A DNA stretch of 64,000 nucleotides from Rhizobium johnstonii 3841 (lineage in GTDB: Bacteria > Pseudomonadota > Alphaproteobacteria > Rhizobiales > Rhizobiaceae): assembly GCF_000009265.1 (NCBI RefSeq), contig NC_008380.1:4216501-4280500 (forward strand), read 5' to 3'. Positions 9,285 to 18,128 of this stretch are shown one piece after another. Positions within the stretch are counted from its first letter, which is position 1. The number at the start of each line of letters is the position of its first letter. A program made the translations under genes and the position numbers. Under the pieces are notes generated by a model that was given only the letters and a program-made list of their open reading frames with translations, was not told the origin of the DNA and searched no databases.

Positions 9285-10316
9285 TCAGGATTTCGCGGCC
9301 GGTTTTTCCACGTGGCCGCCGAAGCCCGCGCGCATCGCCGACAGCACCTTATTGGCGAATTCGTCATTGTCGCGCGAGGAGAAGCGACCGTAGAGCGCAG
9401 CGCTCAGCACCGGCGTCGGCACGCTCTCGTCGATTGCCGCCATGATCGTCCAGCGGCCTTCGCCGCTGTCCGAGACGCGGCCGGCATATTTCGAAAGTGC
9501 GGGATCGGCATGCAGCGCATCGGCCGTGAGATCGAGCAGCCAGGAGGTGATGACGCTACCGCGGCGCCAGACTTCGGCGACATCCTGCAGGTTGAAATCA
9601 TATTGGAAATATTCCGGATGGGCGAGTGGCGCGGTCTCCGCATCGGCCTCGTGCGAGGCGGCGCCGATATTGGCATGTTTCAGAATATTGATACCTTCGG
9701 CATAGGCGGCCATAAGGCCGTATTCGATGCCGTTATGCACCATCTTGACGAAATGACCGGCGCCATGCGGGCCGCAATGCAGGTAACCCTGTTCCGCTGT
9801 GCTGACCGCAGCCGCTTCGGCGCTCCGGTTCGGCGAGGCTTCGGTCTTGCCGACGCCGGGCGCCAGCGTCGCGAAGATCGGGGACAGGTGTTCGACGATG
9901 CCCTTCTCGCCGCCGATCATCAGGCAATAACCGCGCTCGAGGCCGAAGACGCCGCCACTTGTGCCGACATCGACATAGTGGATGCCCTTGGTGATAAGGT
10001 CGGCGCCGCGGCGGATATCGTCATGATAATAGGAGTTGCCGCCGTCGATGACGATATCGCCGTTCTCAAGCAGCGGCACCAGGCTCGCCAGCACCTTGTC
10101 GACGATCGCTGCCGGCAGCATCAGCCAGATCGCGCGCGGATGGGCGAGCTTCGAGACGAAATCTGCGAGCGAGGCACTGCCGGTCGCACCGAGGCCTGCG
10201 AGCTCGGCAACGCTTTCCGGCCTGGCGTCGTAGACAACGCATTCGTGACCGCCTCGCATCAAGCGCTGGACCATATAATTGCCCATGCGGCCCAAACCAA
10301 CCATGCCAAGCTGCAT
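9285..10316 (-). CDS. gnd: 6-phosphogluconate dehydrogenase (decarboxylating), short type
   Basis: A 343-residue NAD(P)-dependent enzyme of the short GntZ/YqeC-type class rather than the 470-residue class. The Rossmann motif GLGRMG is at residues 7-12, the substrate-binding DGGNSYYHDD near 102, the GTSGGVFGLERG loop near 125 and the catalytic KMVHNGIEYG near 190. The ATG at 10316 follows caggagatt; the frame is open upstream but unsupported. The enzyme oxidises 6-phosphogluconate to ribulose 5-phosphate and CO2, feeding the transketolase coded 6 kb away. I see no zwf or pgl beside it. Confidence 0.93.
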   Translation of the reverse strand: MQLGMVGLGRMGNYMVQRLMRGGHECVVYDARPESVAELAGLGATGSASLADFVSKLAHPRAIWLMLPAAIVDKVLASLVPLLENGDIVIDGGNSYYHDDIRRGADLITKGIHYVDVGTSGGVFGLERGYCLMIGGEKGIVEHLSPIFATLAPGVGKTEASPNRSAEAAAVSTAEQGYLHCGPHGAGHFVKMVHNGIEYGLMAAYAEGINILKHANIGAASHEADAETAPLAHPEYFQYDFNLQDVAEVWRRGSVITSWLLDLTADALHADPALSKYAGRVSDSGEGRWTIMAAIDESVPTPVLSAALYGRFSSRDNDEFANKVLSAMRAGFGGHVEKPAAKS

Positions 10317-10453
10317 AATGAATCTCCTGGAAACCGAAATGAAGTATCGAATCCGGAAATTAGCACCCGCAGTGCGACAGGCAAGCGAAGTCTCGGTGAT
10401 ATTGGCGAATGCGACGATTGCGCCGCCGATCGTCTTGACACCGACGCACTCGT

Positions 10454-10936
10454 TCAAACATCAGGCGCGCTGGCCGGCTCACCCTTCATTTCGCTGAGGA
10501 ACATGCCTTCGCGCAGATTGATGCCGTATTCGACGAAGGCCTTCATGCAGCAAAGCATCTGCGTCCAGCCTTCGCAGTTGAGATAGGTGCCGCGCCGGCC
10601 GGCATCGTCTTCGCGCCAGCCGGTCTCGGCGATGGTCACCAGCGTGCCGCCGTCTTCCAGCGGCTTGAAGTTCATCTCCACCAGCGTCTTATAGGTCGTC
10701 TTGTCTTCGCCGGTGCCGCCATCCCAGCGCAGTACGATGCTGCTTTCCGGCACCAGTTCGACGACCTCGACCGGCGCATCCTTCCACCAGGTCACCGTCG
10801 TGCCCTTCACGAGCGGTGCGCTCGCTCCGCCGATCGTGGTGAAATAACTGCTGAGTTTCTTCGGGTTGACGACGGCATCGAACACCTCTGCAACGGGGCG
10901 GCCGACACGGCCGGAAATGCGGATTCCGAGAGACAT
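10454..10936 (-). CDS. SRPBCC/AHSA1 domain protein
   Basis: A 160-residue START-like (AHSA1) domain protein: GRVGRPVAEVFDAVVNP at the N-terminus and the late GWTQMLCCMKAFVEYG helix are typical. These proteins form a hydrophobic cavity; most partner an ArsR regulator, as does the gene starting 70 bases away on the other strand. A strong gaggagaag site precedes the ATG. The ligand is unknown. Confidence 0.85.
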   Translation of the reverse strand: MSLGIRISGRVGRPVAEVFDAVVNPKKLSSYFTTIGGASAPLVKGTTVTWWKDAPVEVVELVPESSIVLRWDGGTGEDKTTYKTLVEMNFKPLEDGGTLVTIAETGWREDDAGRRGTYLNCEGWTQMLCCMKAFVEYGINLREGMFLSEMKGEPASAPDV

Positions 10937-10987
10937 GACACTTCTCCTCTTCTCCAGTGTGTCTGTTCCATTGTCCTTGGTGCCATT

Positions 10988-11007
10988 ATGTTATAAAAAT
11001 ATAACAT
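10988..11007. promoter_or_regulatory. Perfect 20-bp inverted repeat, probable ArsR operator
   Basis: Arms ATGTTATA and TATAACAT flank AAAA with no mismatch. The right arm includes the first two bases of the ArsR ATG at 11006. Its position between divergent ArsR and SRPBCC genes suggests control of both. Confidence 0.72.
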
Positions 11008-11338
11008 GTCAAGCGAATCAACCGACGACCCCGTTTTCAAGGCGCTGGCGCATCATCGCCGCCGCGAAATCCTCGATCTGCTCAAGGATGCCCCCCGAAC
11101 CACGGGGACCCTTTGCGAGATGTTTCCGGAGATGGATCGCTGTACGGTGATGCAGCATCTGAAGGTACTGGAGGAGGCTGACCTGGTCATCGCCAGGAAG
11201 GAAGGCCGCGAACGCTGGAACCACCTGAACAGCCTGCCGATCAAGCACATTTATGACCGCTGGATCAGCACCTATGCCGGTCATTCCCTGTCGATCCTCG
11301 ATCGGCTGAAGGGCGACCTCGAGGGCCAGCCCGAATAA
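11006..11338 (+). CDS. ArsR family winged-helix transcriptional regulator
   Basis: A 110-residue ArsR/SmtB-type regulator. The N-terminus DDPVFKALAHHRRREILDLL is the classic first helices, and CTVMQHLKVLEEADLVIARK holds the recognition helix and wing. There is no ArsR-type CxC metal site, so it is probably not a metal sensor. The start is unusual: no Shine-Dalgarno is visible and the ATG lies in the palindromic operator. It pairs with the divergent SRPBCC gene, a common arrangement in which the regulator represses both. Confidence 0.88.
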   Translation: MSSESTDDPVFKALAHHRRREILDLLKDAPRTTGTLCEMFPEMDRCTVMQHLKVLEEADLVIARKEGRERWNHLNSLPIKHIYDRWISTYAGHSLSILDRLKGDLEGQPE

Positions 11339-11413
11339 TGATCCAGCCGCCCAACAGCTTGCAGGCCGGCCAGCCGAAGCCTTATGCTGGCCAAAACGCA
11401 CGGGATCAGGCAG

Positions 11414-11950
11414 ATGACGATATCGGGAGCCGGCATACGCCGCATGCGGCTGCTGCGCAGCATGAAGCAGGAACATCTCGCCGAACTCCTCGGCGTCAAC
11501 CAGGCGACGGTCTCACGCTGGGAGCGCGATCAGCTCGCCCTGTCGGGCGAACAGGCTGCCAAGCTGGAACGGATTTTCGCCGCGCCGCGACATGCGGCAG
11601 CCGATGCGGCGTTGAAGCGGCTGGTCGAGGATTCCGTCCGGCCGGTGCATCTGATCTGCGACCGCACCCACCGGCTGCTCTCCGCCTCTCGCCCGCGGCA
11701 GGCGGAGTGGCGAGCGCCGCTCGGCGCCTTTCTCGGCCGTTCTCTGTTCTCCTACGCCTCCGCCGAAATCGCCGCCGCCGAGCAGTCGCTGGAGGAGCGC
11801 GGCTGGCATGAGGGCAGGCTCTCGTCGTTGACCCTCGATACCGGCGCCAACGGCAATGCGCTGCTGCCGATCGCCGCCGGCCGCGTGACCTGGGAACGGA
11901 TCATGCTTTCCGACGGCAGCACCGGCCGCCTCGTCACGACCATCGGCTGA
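11414..11950 (+). CDS. XRE-type helix-turn-helix transcriptional regulator
   Basis: About 178 residues. An N-terminal HTH reads MRLLRSMKQEHLAELLGVNQ followed by ATVSRWERDQ. The remaining 110 residues form an unrecognised C-terminal domain that could sense a ligand. The ATG at 11414 was chosen; one ten codons upstream (11384) is possible and neither has a strong ribosome-binding site. It lies close behind the ArsR gene on the same strand (75 bases from its stop) and may share its transcript. The target is unknown. Confidence 0.78.
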   Translation: MTISGAGIRRMRLLRSMKQEHLAELLGVNQATVSRWERDQLALSGEQAAKLERIFAAPRHAAADAALKRLVEDSVRPVHLICDRTHRLLSASRPRQAEWRAPLGAFLGRSLFSYASAEIAAAEQSLEERGWHEGRLSSLTLDTGANGNALLPIAAGRVTWERIMLSDGSTGRLVTTIG

Positions 11951-12047
11951 GCCTCAAGCTTTCCTGCATTCCCCTGCATAATTTATGCGTTGTCTGGAAA
12001 CCTTAGTCTTTATAGCGTCCGCCGCCGAACGGTCAGGAGACGATGTG

Positions 12048-13031
12048 GTGACGATATTGGTAACGGGAAGTGCCGGCCATCTCGGCGAAGCGCTGATGCG
12101 AACCTTGAGGGCAGAAAGCCGGTGGGTGCGCGGCATCGATATCAAGCCCTCGGCTTTTACCGACATGGTCGGCTCGATCAGTGATCCCGCCTTCGTCCGG
12201 CAGGCGATGTCAGGCATCAGCCACGTCATCCATGCCGCAACGCTGCACAAACCGCATGTGGCAACCCACGACAATCGCCATTTCCTCGACACCAATGCCG
12301 CCGGCACGCTCAACCTGCTCGAAGAAGCGGTCGGCGCAGGCGTTGCAAGCTTCGTCTTCACCAGCACCACCAGCACCTTCGGTGCAGCATTGACGCCGGC
12401 TGCCGGCGAACCGGCGGCATGGGTGACCGAGGACGTACTTCCCGTCGCGAAAAACATTTACGGCGTGACGAAACTCGCCGCCGAAGGTCTGTGCGAACTC
12501 TTCGCCCGCAAGTCCGGCTTGCCGGTTGTCATTCTCAGGACGGCGCGTTTCTTTCCCGAAAATGACGACGATCCTGATATTCGCAACGGCTATTCGGCAG
12601 AGAACGCCCAGGCCAACGAGCTTCTTCACCGCCGCGTCGATATCAGCGACGTGGTCGGCGCCCATCTGCTGGCGCTCGAAAAGGCGCCGGCAATCGGCTT
12701 TGGCCGCTACATCATCTCCGCCACGACGCCGTTTTCGGCGAGCGATCTTGCCGCAATCCGGCGCGACGCGCCTCACGTCGTCGAACGACTGTTCCCGGGT
12801 GCAGGCGCCCTTTACGCATCCCGCAGCTGGAAGATGTTTCCTTCGCTCGACCGTGTCTATGTCAACGAACGCGCAAGGCGGGAACTCGGCTGGCAGCCGC
12901 GATATGATTTCCGTTTCGTGCTCGATTGCCTGCGCGACAACAGGGAATGGCGAAGCCCTTTGGCGCTGAATGTCGGCTCCAAGGGCTACCACGATGAGGT
13001 CTTCGCCGAAGGGCCTTACCCGGTCGGATAG
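12048..13031 (+). CDS. NAD-dependent epimerase/dehydratase (extended SDR)
   Basis: About 328 residues with the N-terminal nucleotide site ILVTGSAGHLGEAL, a Ser/Thr-rich strand FVFTSTTSTFG and the catalytic YGVTK (Tyr-x3-Lys) near residue 139. These are hallmarks of the extended short-chain dehydrogenases that act on nucleotide sugars or similar substrates. I chose the GTG at 12048, seven bases after aggaga; the frame is open from an ATG at 11985 but without support. No sugar-pathway genes lie nearby, so the substrate is open. Confidence 0.85.
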   Translation: MTILVTGSAGHLGEALMRTLRAESRWVRGIDIKPSAFTDMVGSISDPAFVRQAMSGISHVIHAATLHKPHVATHDNRHFLDTNAAGTLNLLEEAVGAGVASFVFTSTTSTFGAALTPAAGEPAAWVTEDVLPVAKNIYGVTKLAAEGLCELFARKSGLPVVILRTARFFPENDDDPDIRNGYSAENAQANELLHRRVDISDVVGAHLLALEKAPAIGFGRYIISATTPFSASDLAAIRRDAPHVVERLFPGAGALYASRSWKMFPSLDRVYVNERARRELGWQPRYDFRFVLDCLRDNREWRSPLALNVGSKGYHDEVFAEGPYPVG

Positions 13032-13099
13032 AGCAGCGAGCTGGAATGCGGACACGCGAAAGCCCGACTTCATCTCCAGCATGACGCTTTCGCTGAGAA

Positions 13100-13128
13100 G
13101 TGTCATCCAGATATCACGATCCCGTCAT
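13100..13128 (+). promoter_or_regulatory. Probable Pho box (three tandem PhoB half-sites)
   Basis: Three 7-base units spaced by exactly four bases: GTGTCAT, ATATCAC and CCGTCAT at 13100, 13111 and 13122. The 11-base period matches PhoB sites built from CTGTCAT repeats. It lies 150 bases before the phytase-like gene. Confidence 0.6.
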
Positions 13129-13277
13129 AGACCGTCTGCCGGGGATATGGGGCGACGAAATCCAGGGCGTGTTGCGCCATCGGGAAATCGAATCCAGGCC
13201 GGGGTGTCATTTGAAGCGGTGTCCAGCCTGCGGGCGGAAGCCGTTTCGAGAGCGCTTTTGACCGAGAGGGTATTTCC

Positions 13278-14765
13278 ATGAAGAATGTCAGACTTTACAC
13301 AGCGCGGCTATTCGCCGCGGTTCTCGCGGCATCCGCCGCCGTGCCAGTTGTCGCAATGGCCGAGAATTCCGCCACCGTCGGCGGCCTCACCTTCGTCAAC
13401 AAGGGCCTGGTGGGCATCGGCCGCATTCCGGCCAACCAGCGTGACAAATTCGGCGAGACCTTCGGTTCCGGCTCGGGCATGGCGATCGATCCCGCCGCCT
13501 GGAGCCGCGACGGCGCCGGCTACAGGGGCACGCTCTACCTGTTGCCCGACCGCGGTTACAACGCCCTCGGCACCGTTGATTACCGGCCACGCCTGAACAC
13601 CATCTCGATCGGCCTGACGCCGACCGCTCCGGGTGCTGCACCCGAGGCCGGCAAGGAACAGTCGGGCGTCGACGCAAAGCTCGTCGATTCCACACTCTTC
13701 GTCGACGACAAGGGCGGCGACATGACCGGTCTCGACCCGGAATCCGGCGTCCGCCCTGCTGCCGGTAGTTTTCCCGCGCTGCCGCAGGCGACGAACGGCA
13801 AGATCGCGCTCGACAATGAAGCCATCATCCGCATGGCCGACGGCACCATGTTCGTCAGCGACGAATATGGTCCTTATATCTATCACTTCTCCGCTGACGG
13901 CCACCTGCTCTCTGCCACCCAGCCGCCGAAGGCGCTTTTGCCGATGCGCAAGGGCGCGTTGAGCTTTGCCTCCAACAATCCCGGTCCCGGCGCCTCCGCT
14001 CCGGACCCGAAAGATCCGGAGACCGGCCGCCAGAACAACCAGGGTCTCGAAGGCATGGCGATGACGCCTGATGGTAAGTTCATCATCGCTGTGCTGCAAT
14101 CGGCTGCCCGCCAGGACGGCGGCGATTCCGGCTCGACCCGCCAGAATACCCGCGCCATGATCTATGACGCCGCCGATCCCGATCACCTGAAACTGGTGCA
14201 CGAATATGTCGTGCCGCTGCCGGTCTTCAAGGACGCCAAGGACAAGACGACGATCGCCGCTGAGAGCGAAATCGTCGCTCTTTCCGACAAGACTTTCCTG
14301 ATGCTCGCCCGTGACAGCGGCAACGGCCAGGGCCTGAAAGGCGACACCTCGCTCTACCGCAAGGTCGACATCGTCGACATTTCCGCCGCGACCGACATCG
14401 CCGGCAGCGATTTCGATGACGGCAAGCCGATCGCACCGAAGGGCGTCGTCGATCCCTCGCTGACGCCGGCGACGCTGACACCCTTCATCGACCTCAACGA
14501 CAAGGCCGACCTCGCCCGCTTCGGCCTGCACAACGGCGCGCCGAACGACAAGAACAATCTGTCGGAAAAATGGGAAGCCATGGGTCTGGCGAGCGTTCTC
14601 GACCCGAACCTGCCGGACGACTACTTCCTGTTCGTCGCCAATGACAACGACTTCTTGACGCAGGATGGATTCCAGGTGGGCGCCGCCTACAAGGCGGACG
14701 GCGGTCCCGACGTCGACACCATGCTCCAGGTCTTCCAGGTCACCCTTCCAGGTCTGAAGAAGTAA
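13278..14765 (+). CDS. Secreted phytase-like esterase domain protein
   Basis: A 495-residue exported protein. A signal peptide (FAAVLAASAAVPVVAMA) ends near residue 29. The mature part is a beta-propeller-like domain of the 'esterase-like activity of phytase' type, with GRIPANQRDKFGETFGSGSG, LYLLPDRGYN, FVSDEYGPYIYHF near residue 194, and NNQGLEGMAMTPDGK near 255. Family members act on phosphate esters in the periplasm or outside the cell, though few are tested. The upstream Pho box supports a phosphate-scavenging role. A hairpin follows the stop. Confidence 0.86.
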   Translation: MKNVRLYTARLFAAVLAASAAVPVVAMAENSATVGGLTFVNKGLVGIGRIPANQRDKFGETFGSGSGMAIDPAAWSRDGAGYRGTLYLLPDRGYNALGTVDYRPRLNTISIGLTPTAPGAAPEAGKEQSGVDAKLVDSTLFVDDKGGDMTGLDPESGVRPAAGSFPALPQATNGKIALDNEAIIRMADGTMFVSDEYGPYIYHFSADGHLLSATQPPKALLPMRKGALSFASNNPGPGASAPDPKDPETGRQNNQGLEGMAMTPDGKFIIAVLQSAARQDGGDSGSTRQNTRAMIYDAADPDHLKLVHEYVVPLPVFKDAKDKTTIAAESEIVALSDKTFLMLARDSGNGQGLKGDTSLYRKVDIVDISAATDIAGSDFDDGKPIAPKGVVDPSLTPATLTPFIDLNDKADLARFGLHNGAPNDKNNLSEKWEAMGLASVLDPNLPDDYFLFVANDNDFLTQDGFQVGAAYKADGGPDVDTMLQVFQVTLPGLKK

Positions 14766-14781
14766 CGGACGCGCTGAAGAA

Positions 14782-14808
14782 GGGCGAACGGGTAACCCAC
14801 GTTCGCCC
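14782..14808 (+). terminator. Hairpin after the phytase-like gene
   Basis: Perfect 9-bp arms GGGCGAACG and CGTTCGCCC with a 9-base loop, 16 bases after the stop codon. It lacks a T-run, so it may be a stability hairpin rather than an intrinsic terminator. Confidence 0.5.
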
Positions 14809-14842
14809 GCCATCCGGCGTCTTCGCTGAAAATGGAAGGAAG

Positions 14843-15003
14843 GGTGCGATCCACGACCACCGATGGATGTTTACGATCCTGGGTGCCTACAAACGTAGGT
14901 GGGCGCCGTGTGTCCAGGCCCACGGGCCTGGCCAGGGACAGCTCCCTTTGGATCGAGTATGGCCCCAGGGATTGTGGTTCCTGTCGAGAGGCGCAGACCG
15001 CAT
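14843..15003 (-). ncRNA. ssrS: 6S RNA (SsrS)
   Basis: The space between the phytase-like gene and zapA codes no protein but, on the minus strand, carries the plan of an alphaproteobacterial 6S RNA. The ends pair: TGCGGT at 15002-14997 with ATCGCA at 14850-14845, continued by the CGAC/GTCG and ACCAC/GTGGT stems. Between them is a long imperfect hairpin with AATCCCTGGGGCCATAC on one side and CTGTCCCTGGCCAGG on the other. A TATATA box lies just upstream of the 5' end. Position directly downstream of zapA is the known genomic setting. 6S RNA mimics an open promoter and sequesters the housekeeping RNA polymerase. The exact ends are estimates. Confidence 0.74.
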
Positions 15004-15071
15004 GGCGATATATAAGGTCGTTTGTGCCGGCGCGCCAGTGGCGACGGAAGGCGGCCCCTATTTAATTGAGA

Positions 15072-15449
15072 TCAATTGAGTTCGGGGGCGGACCGGCCAT
15101 TCAGCTTGTCAGTGATGCCGCGGATGCGGCTCGACACCTCGCTCAGCGCTGCCGCAAGATTTTCTTCGGTCCGGGCGGTCGCGGCAAGCACCGTATCGCG
15201 ATTGCCGCGCAGCGACTCCAGCTCGGATTCCAATCCGGCGACGCGGCGCGTCAGCTCGGCAATCTCGTCCGTGATCATGATGCCGGCCATGACGGTGATC
15301 CTGAGATCGCCGATTTCCCCGAACTGATCCTTGAGATGGCCGACATAGCGGTCGAAGCGGGTGGCGAGATCGGTCAGGTGATCCTCCTGGCCTTCCTCGC
15401 AGGCCATGCGATAGGCCTTGCCGTCGATCGTTACCGTCACCTGCGCCAT
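15072..15449 (-). CDS. zapA: Cell division protein ZapA
   Basis: A 125-residue ZapA homologue: the N-terminal MAQVTVTIDGKAYRMACEEG and the globular-head segment LATRFDRYVGHLK match the family, and a C-terminal coiled coil (ELTRRVAGLESELESL) follows. ZapA tetramers bundle FtsZ filaments at midcell. It is preceded by a small coiled-coil gene on the same strand, 15 bases away, and followed by the 6S RNA, which it may be co-transcribed with. Confidence 0.9.
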   Translation of the reverse strand: MAQVTVTIDGKAYRMACEEGQEDHLTDLATRFDRYVGHLKDQFGEIGDLRITVMAGIMITDEIAELTRRVAGLESELESLRGNRDTVLAATARTEENLAAALSEVSSRIRGITDKLNGRSAPELN

Positions 15450-15464
15450 GCCAAACTCTTTCTA

Positions 15465-15740
15465 TCAGCGATCCAGAACCGCGCGGATCGTTTCCATGGC
15501 CGTCACCAGCCGCCGCGACACCTCGCGATTAACCTCTTCGAGCCGGTTGGCGCGGAATTCGGCCTGGTCGAGTTCCTGCGCGAGCCGCGAACGATCGGCG
15601 TGCACACGCCGCACCTCGCCCTCGATCTCGCCCTGCTCGCGCTGCCGCTCGACGCGCATGTCGACGGCGTTTTCGAGGCTCGATATCGCCTGTCTCAATT
15701 CGTTGAGCGCTGCTTCCATGGTTTTGCCTGTGGGCATCAT
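15465..15740 (-). CDS. DUF4164 small coiled-coil protein
   Basis: About 91 residues, almost entirely heptad-like: ALNELRQAISSLENAVDM, then a basic/acidic helix to RRLVTAMETIRAVLDR. This matches the DUF4164 proteins found directly upstream of zapA in many Rhizobiales. The start is taken as ATG 15740 behind cggaaagac; an adjacent ATG at 15737 and one at 15719 are alternatives, and the open frame reaching 15833 is probably untranslated. A role with ZapA in division is suggested only by linkage. Confidence 0.75.
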   Translation of the reverse strand: MMPTGKTMEAALNELRQAISSLENAVDMRVERQREQGEIEGEVRRVHADRSRLAQELDQAEFRANRLEEVNREVSRRLVTAMETIRAVLDR

Positions 15741-16073
15741 GTCTTTCCGATTCCCGCGCAGGATCCGCGAATCGGCACGCCGCGCCGACCCTACGATTTC
15801 AAAAGGATATGCAGCTCGCCGACGGCCCGTCAATAAATCCTGTCACTTGCCCACCGGCCTATCCTGTGGATGAGCGTTTTACATAGGCTCGCCACACCAG
15901 ATTCGTCATTTGTACAATCGCGCGATCAAATGTCAAAAATCGCCGCTGCGCGCCCGGATTTGACCTGCCATTTATTGACTTGCCCGCCCCAACTGCTATG
16001 TCTCTGCCGCTTTCACTCGATGGTCTTGGAGGCTCGAGGCCATCCCCCGACACCCGGAACTTGCGGAAAAGCC

Positions 16074-18047
16074 ATGACCTCTCCCGAACAACACGACCGG
16101 ATGGCGAATGCGATCCGTTTTCTCGCCATGGACGCCGTCGAAAAGGCGAACTCCGGCCACCCGGGCATGCCGATGGGCATGGCTGACGTGGCAACGGTCC
16201 TGTTCACCAAATATCTGAAGTTCGATCCGAAGAAGCCGCACTGGCCTAACCGCGATCGCTTCGTGCTGTCGGCCGGCCATGGCTCGATGCTGCTCTATTC
16301 GCTGCTGTATCTGACCGGCTATCCTGACATGACGATCGAGGATCTGAAGCAGTTCCGTCAGCTCGGCTCGAAGACCGCCGGCCATCCGGAATACGGTCAC
16401 GCGACCGGCATCGAAACGACGACGGGTCCGCTCGGCCAGGGCATTGCCAATTCCGTCGGCATGGCGATTGCCGAACGCAAGCTGCGCGAGGAGTTCGGCT
16501 CCGATCTCCAGGATCACTATACCTATGCGATCTGCGGCGACGGCTGCCTGATGGAGGGCATCAGCCACGAAGCCATCGCGCTCGCCGGCCACCTGAAGCT
16601 CAACAAGCTCATCCTGTTCTGGGACAATAACTCGATCACCATCGACGGCGCCGTGTCGCTGTCGGATTCCACCGATCAAATCGCCCGCTTCAAGGCCGTT
16701 CACTGGAACACGATCGAGATCGACGGTCACGATCAGGCTGCCATCGCCGCCGCGATCGAAGCTGCCCACAAGTCCGACCGCCCGACCTTCATCGCCTGCA
16801 AGACGATCATCGGCTTCGGCGCCCCGAACAAGCAGGGCACGCACAAGGTCCACGGCAACCCACTCGGCGCCGAGGAAATCGCGGCCACCCGCAAGGCGTT
16901 GAACTGGGAAGCCGAAGCCTTCGTCATCCCGTCGGACGTGCTCGACAGCTGGCGTGTAGCCGGCGCCCGCTCCGTCGAGCTCGTCAAGGCTTGGGAAGAC
17001 GGCCTCGCCAAGGCTCCGGCCAAGGCCGAGTTCACCCGCCGCATGGCAGGCGAGTTGCCGGAAGGCTTCGACGCCGCGATCAGCACATACAAAAAGAAGC
17101 TCGCCGAGACCAAGCCGACTGTTGCGACCCGCAAGGCTTCGGAAGACGCGCTCGAGGTCATCAACGGCTTCCTGCCGGAAACGCTCGGCGGCTCCGCCGA
17201 CCTGACGCCGTCGAACAACACCAAGACCAGCCAGATGCATTCGATCACCCCGACGGATTTCGCCGGTCGTTATATGCATTGGGGCATTCGCGAGCATGGC
17301 ATGGCGTCTGCCATGAACGGCATTGCGCTGCATGGCGGCCTCATCCCCTATAGCGGCGGCTTCCTGATCTTCTCGGATTATTGCCGCCCGCCGATCCGCC
17401 TTGCTTCGCTGATGGGCATCCGCGTCATTCACGTCCTGACGCATGACTCGATCGGCGTCGGCGAAGACGGTCCGACGCACCAGCCGGTCGAACAGCTCGC
17501 CGGTCTGCGCGCCATCCCGAACCTGATGGTCTTTCGTCCGGCCGACGCTACGGAAACGGCGGAATGCTGGCAGATCGCCATCAAGACGCACAACCGTCCC
17601 TCGGGCCTTGCTCTGACGCGTCAGAACCTGCTCGCAGCCCGCACCGAATACAGCGAAAAGAACCTTTGCGAACAGGGCGCCTATGTGCTCGCCGGCAATG
17701 CCGACGCCAAGGTGACGATCTTCGCCTCCGGCTCCGAAGTCGAAATCGCCGTTGCAGCCCGTACGGCACTCGAAGCCAAGGGCGTCACCGTCCGCGTCGT
17801 GTCGGTTCCCTGCACGGAACTGTTCTTCGAGCAGCCGGAAGCCTATCGCAAGGGAATCCTCGGCAACTCGCCGGTCAAGATCGCCGTCGAAGCCGCCGTT
17901 CGCGAAGGCTGGGATGCGTTCATCGGACCGGAAGGCACCTTCATCGGCATGAAGAGCTTCGGTGCTTCCGGCCCGGTCAAGGAAGTTTACAAGCATTTCG
18001 GCATCACCGCCGACGCCGTCGTTGCGGCCGCCGAAGCAAAGCTTTAA
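16074..18047 (+). CDS. tkt: Transketolase
   Basis: A 657-residue thiamine-diphosphate enzyme of normal length. Motifs in order: ANSGHPGMPMGMADVA near residue 24, the ThDP/Mg2+ site CGDGCLMEGISHEA near 155 with downstream DNNSITIDG, and the pyrimidine-domain EDGPTHQPVEQLAGLR near 463. It swaps two-carbon units between pentose phosphates and glyceraldehyde 3-phosphate. The ATG at 16074 follows cggaaaagcc; the longer open frame from 15870 lacks homology. It heads the carbon block tkt-gap. A 10-bp palindrome, ATCGCGCGAT, lies at 15917-15926 upstream. Confidence 0.96.
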   Translation: MTSPEQHDRMANAIRFLAMDAVEKANSGHPGMPMGMADVATVLFTKYLKFDPKKPHWPNRDRFVLSAGHGSMLLYSLLYLTGYPDMTIEDLKQFRQLGSKTAGHPEYGHATGIETTTGPLGQGIANSVGMAIAERKLREEFGSDLQDHYTYAICGDGCLMEGISHEAIALAGHLKLNKLILFWDNNSITIDGAVSLSDSTDQIARFKAVHWNTIEIDGHDQAAIAAAIEAAHKSDRPTFIACKTIIGFGAPNKQGTHKVHGNPLGAEEIAATRKALNWEAEAFVIPSDVLDSWRVAGARSVELVKAWEDGLAKAPAKAEFTRRMAGELPEGFDAAISTYKKKLAETKPTVATRKASEDALEVINGFLPETLGGSADLTPSNNTKTSQMHSITPTDFAGRYMHWGIREHGMASAMNGIALHGGLIPYSGGFLIFSDYCRPPIRLASLMGIRVIHVLTHDSIGVGEDGPTHQPVEQLAGLRAIPNLMVFRPADATETAECWQIAIKTHNRPSGLALTRQNLLAARTEYSEKNLCEQGAYVLAGNADAKVTIFASGSEVEIAVAARTALEAKGVTVRVVSVPCTELFFEQPEAYRKGILGNSPVKIAVEAAVREGWDAFIGPEGTFIGMKSFGASGPVKEVYKHFGITADAVVAAAEAKL

Positions 18048-18128
18048 TGAGGGCGCCTTGAGGCGCTCTCCATCTCCTCAATTCCAGGCCCTCGCTATCG
18101 GGCCCTACTCTATCGGGAGTGAATGAAC

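Noticed and set aside
15996..17996. 666-residue open frame antisense to tkt
   Set aside because: It mirrors the coding sequence of transketolase, lacks recognisable motifs and a ribosome-binding site, and is expected in GC-rich DNA.
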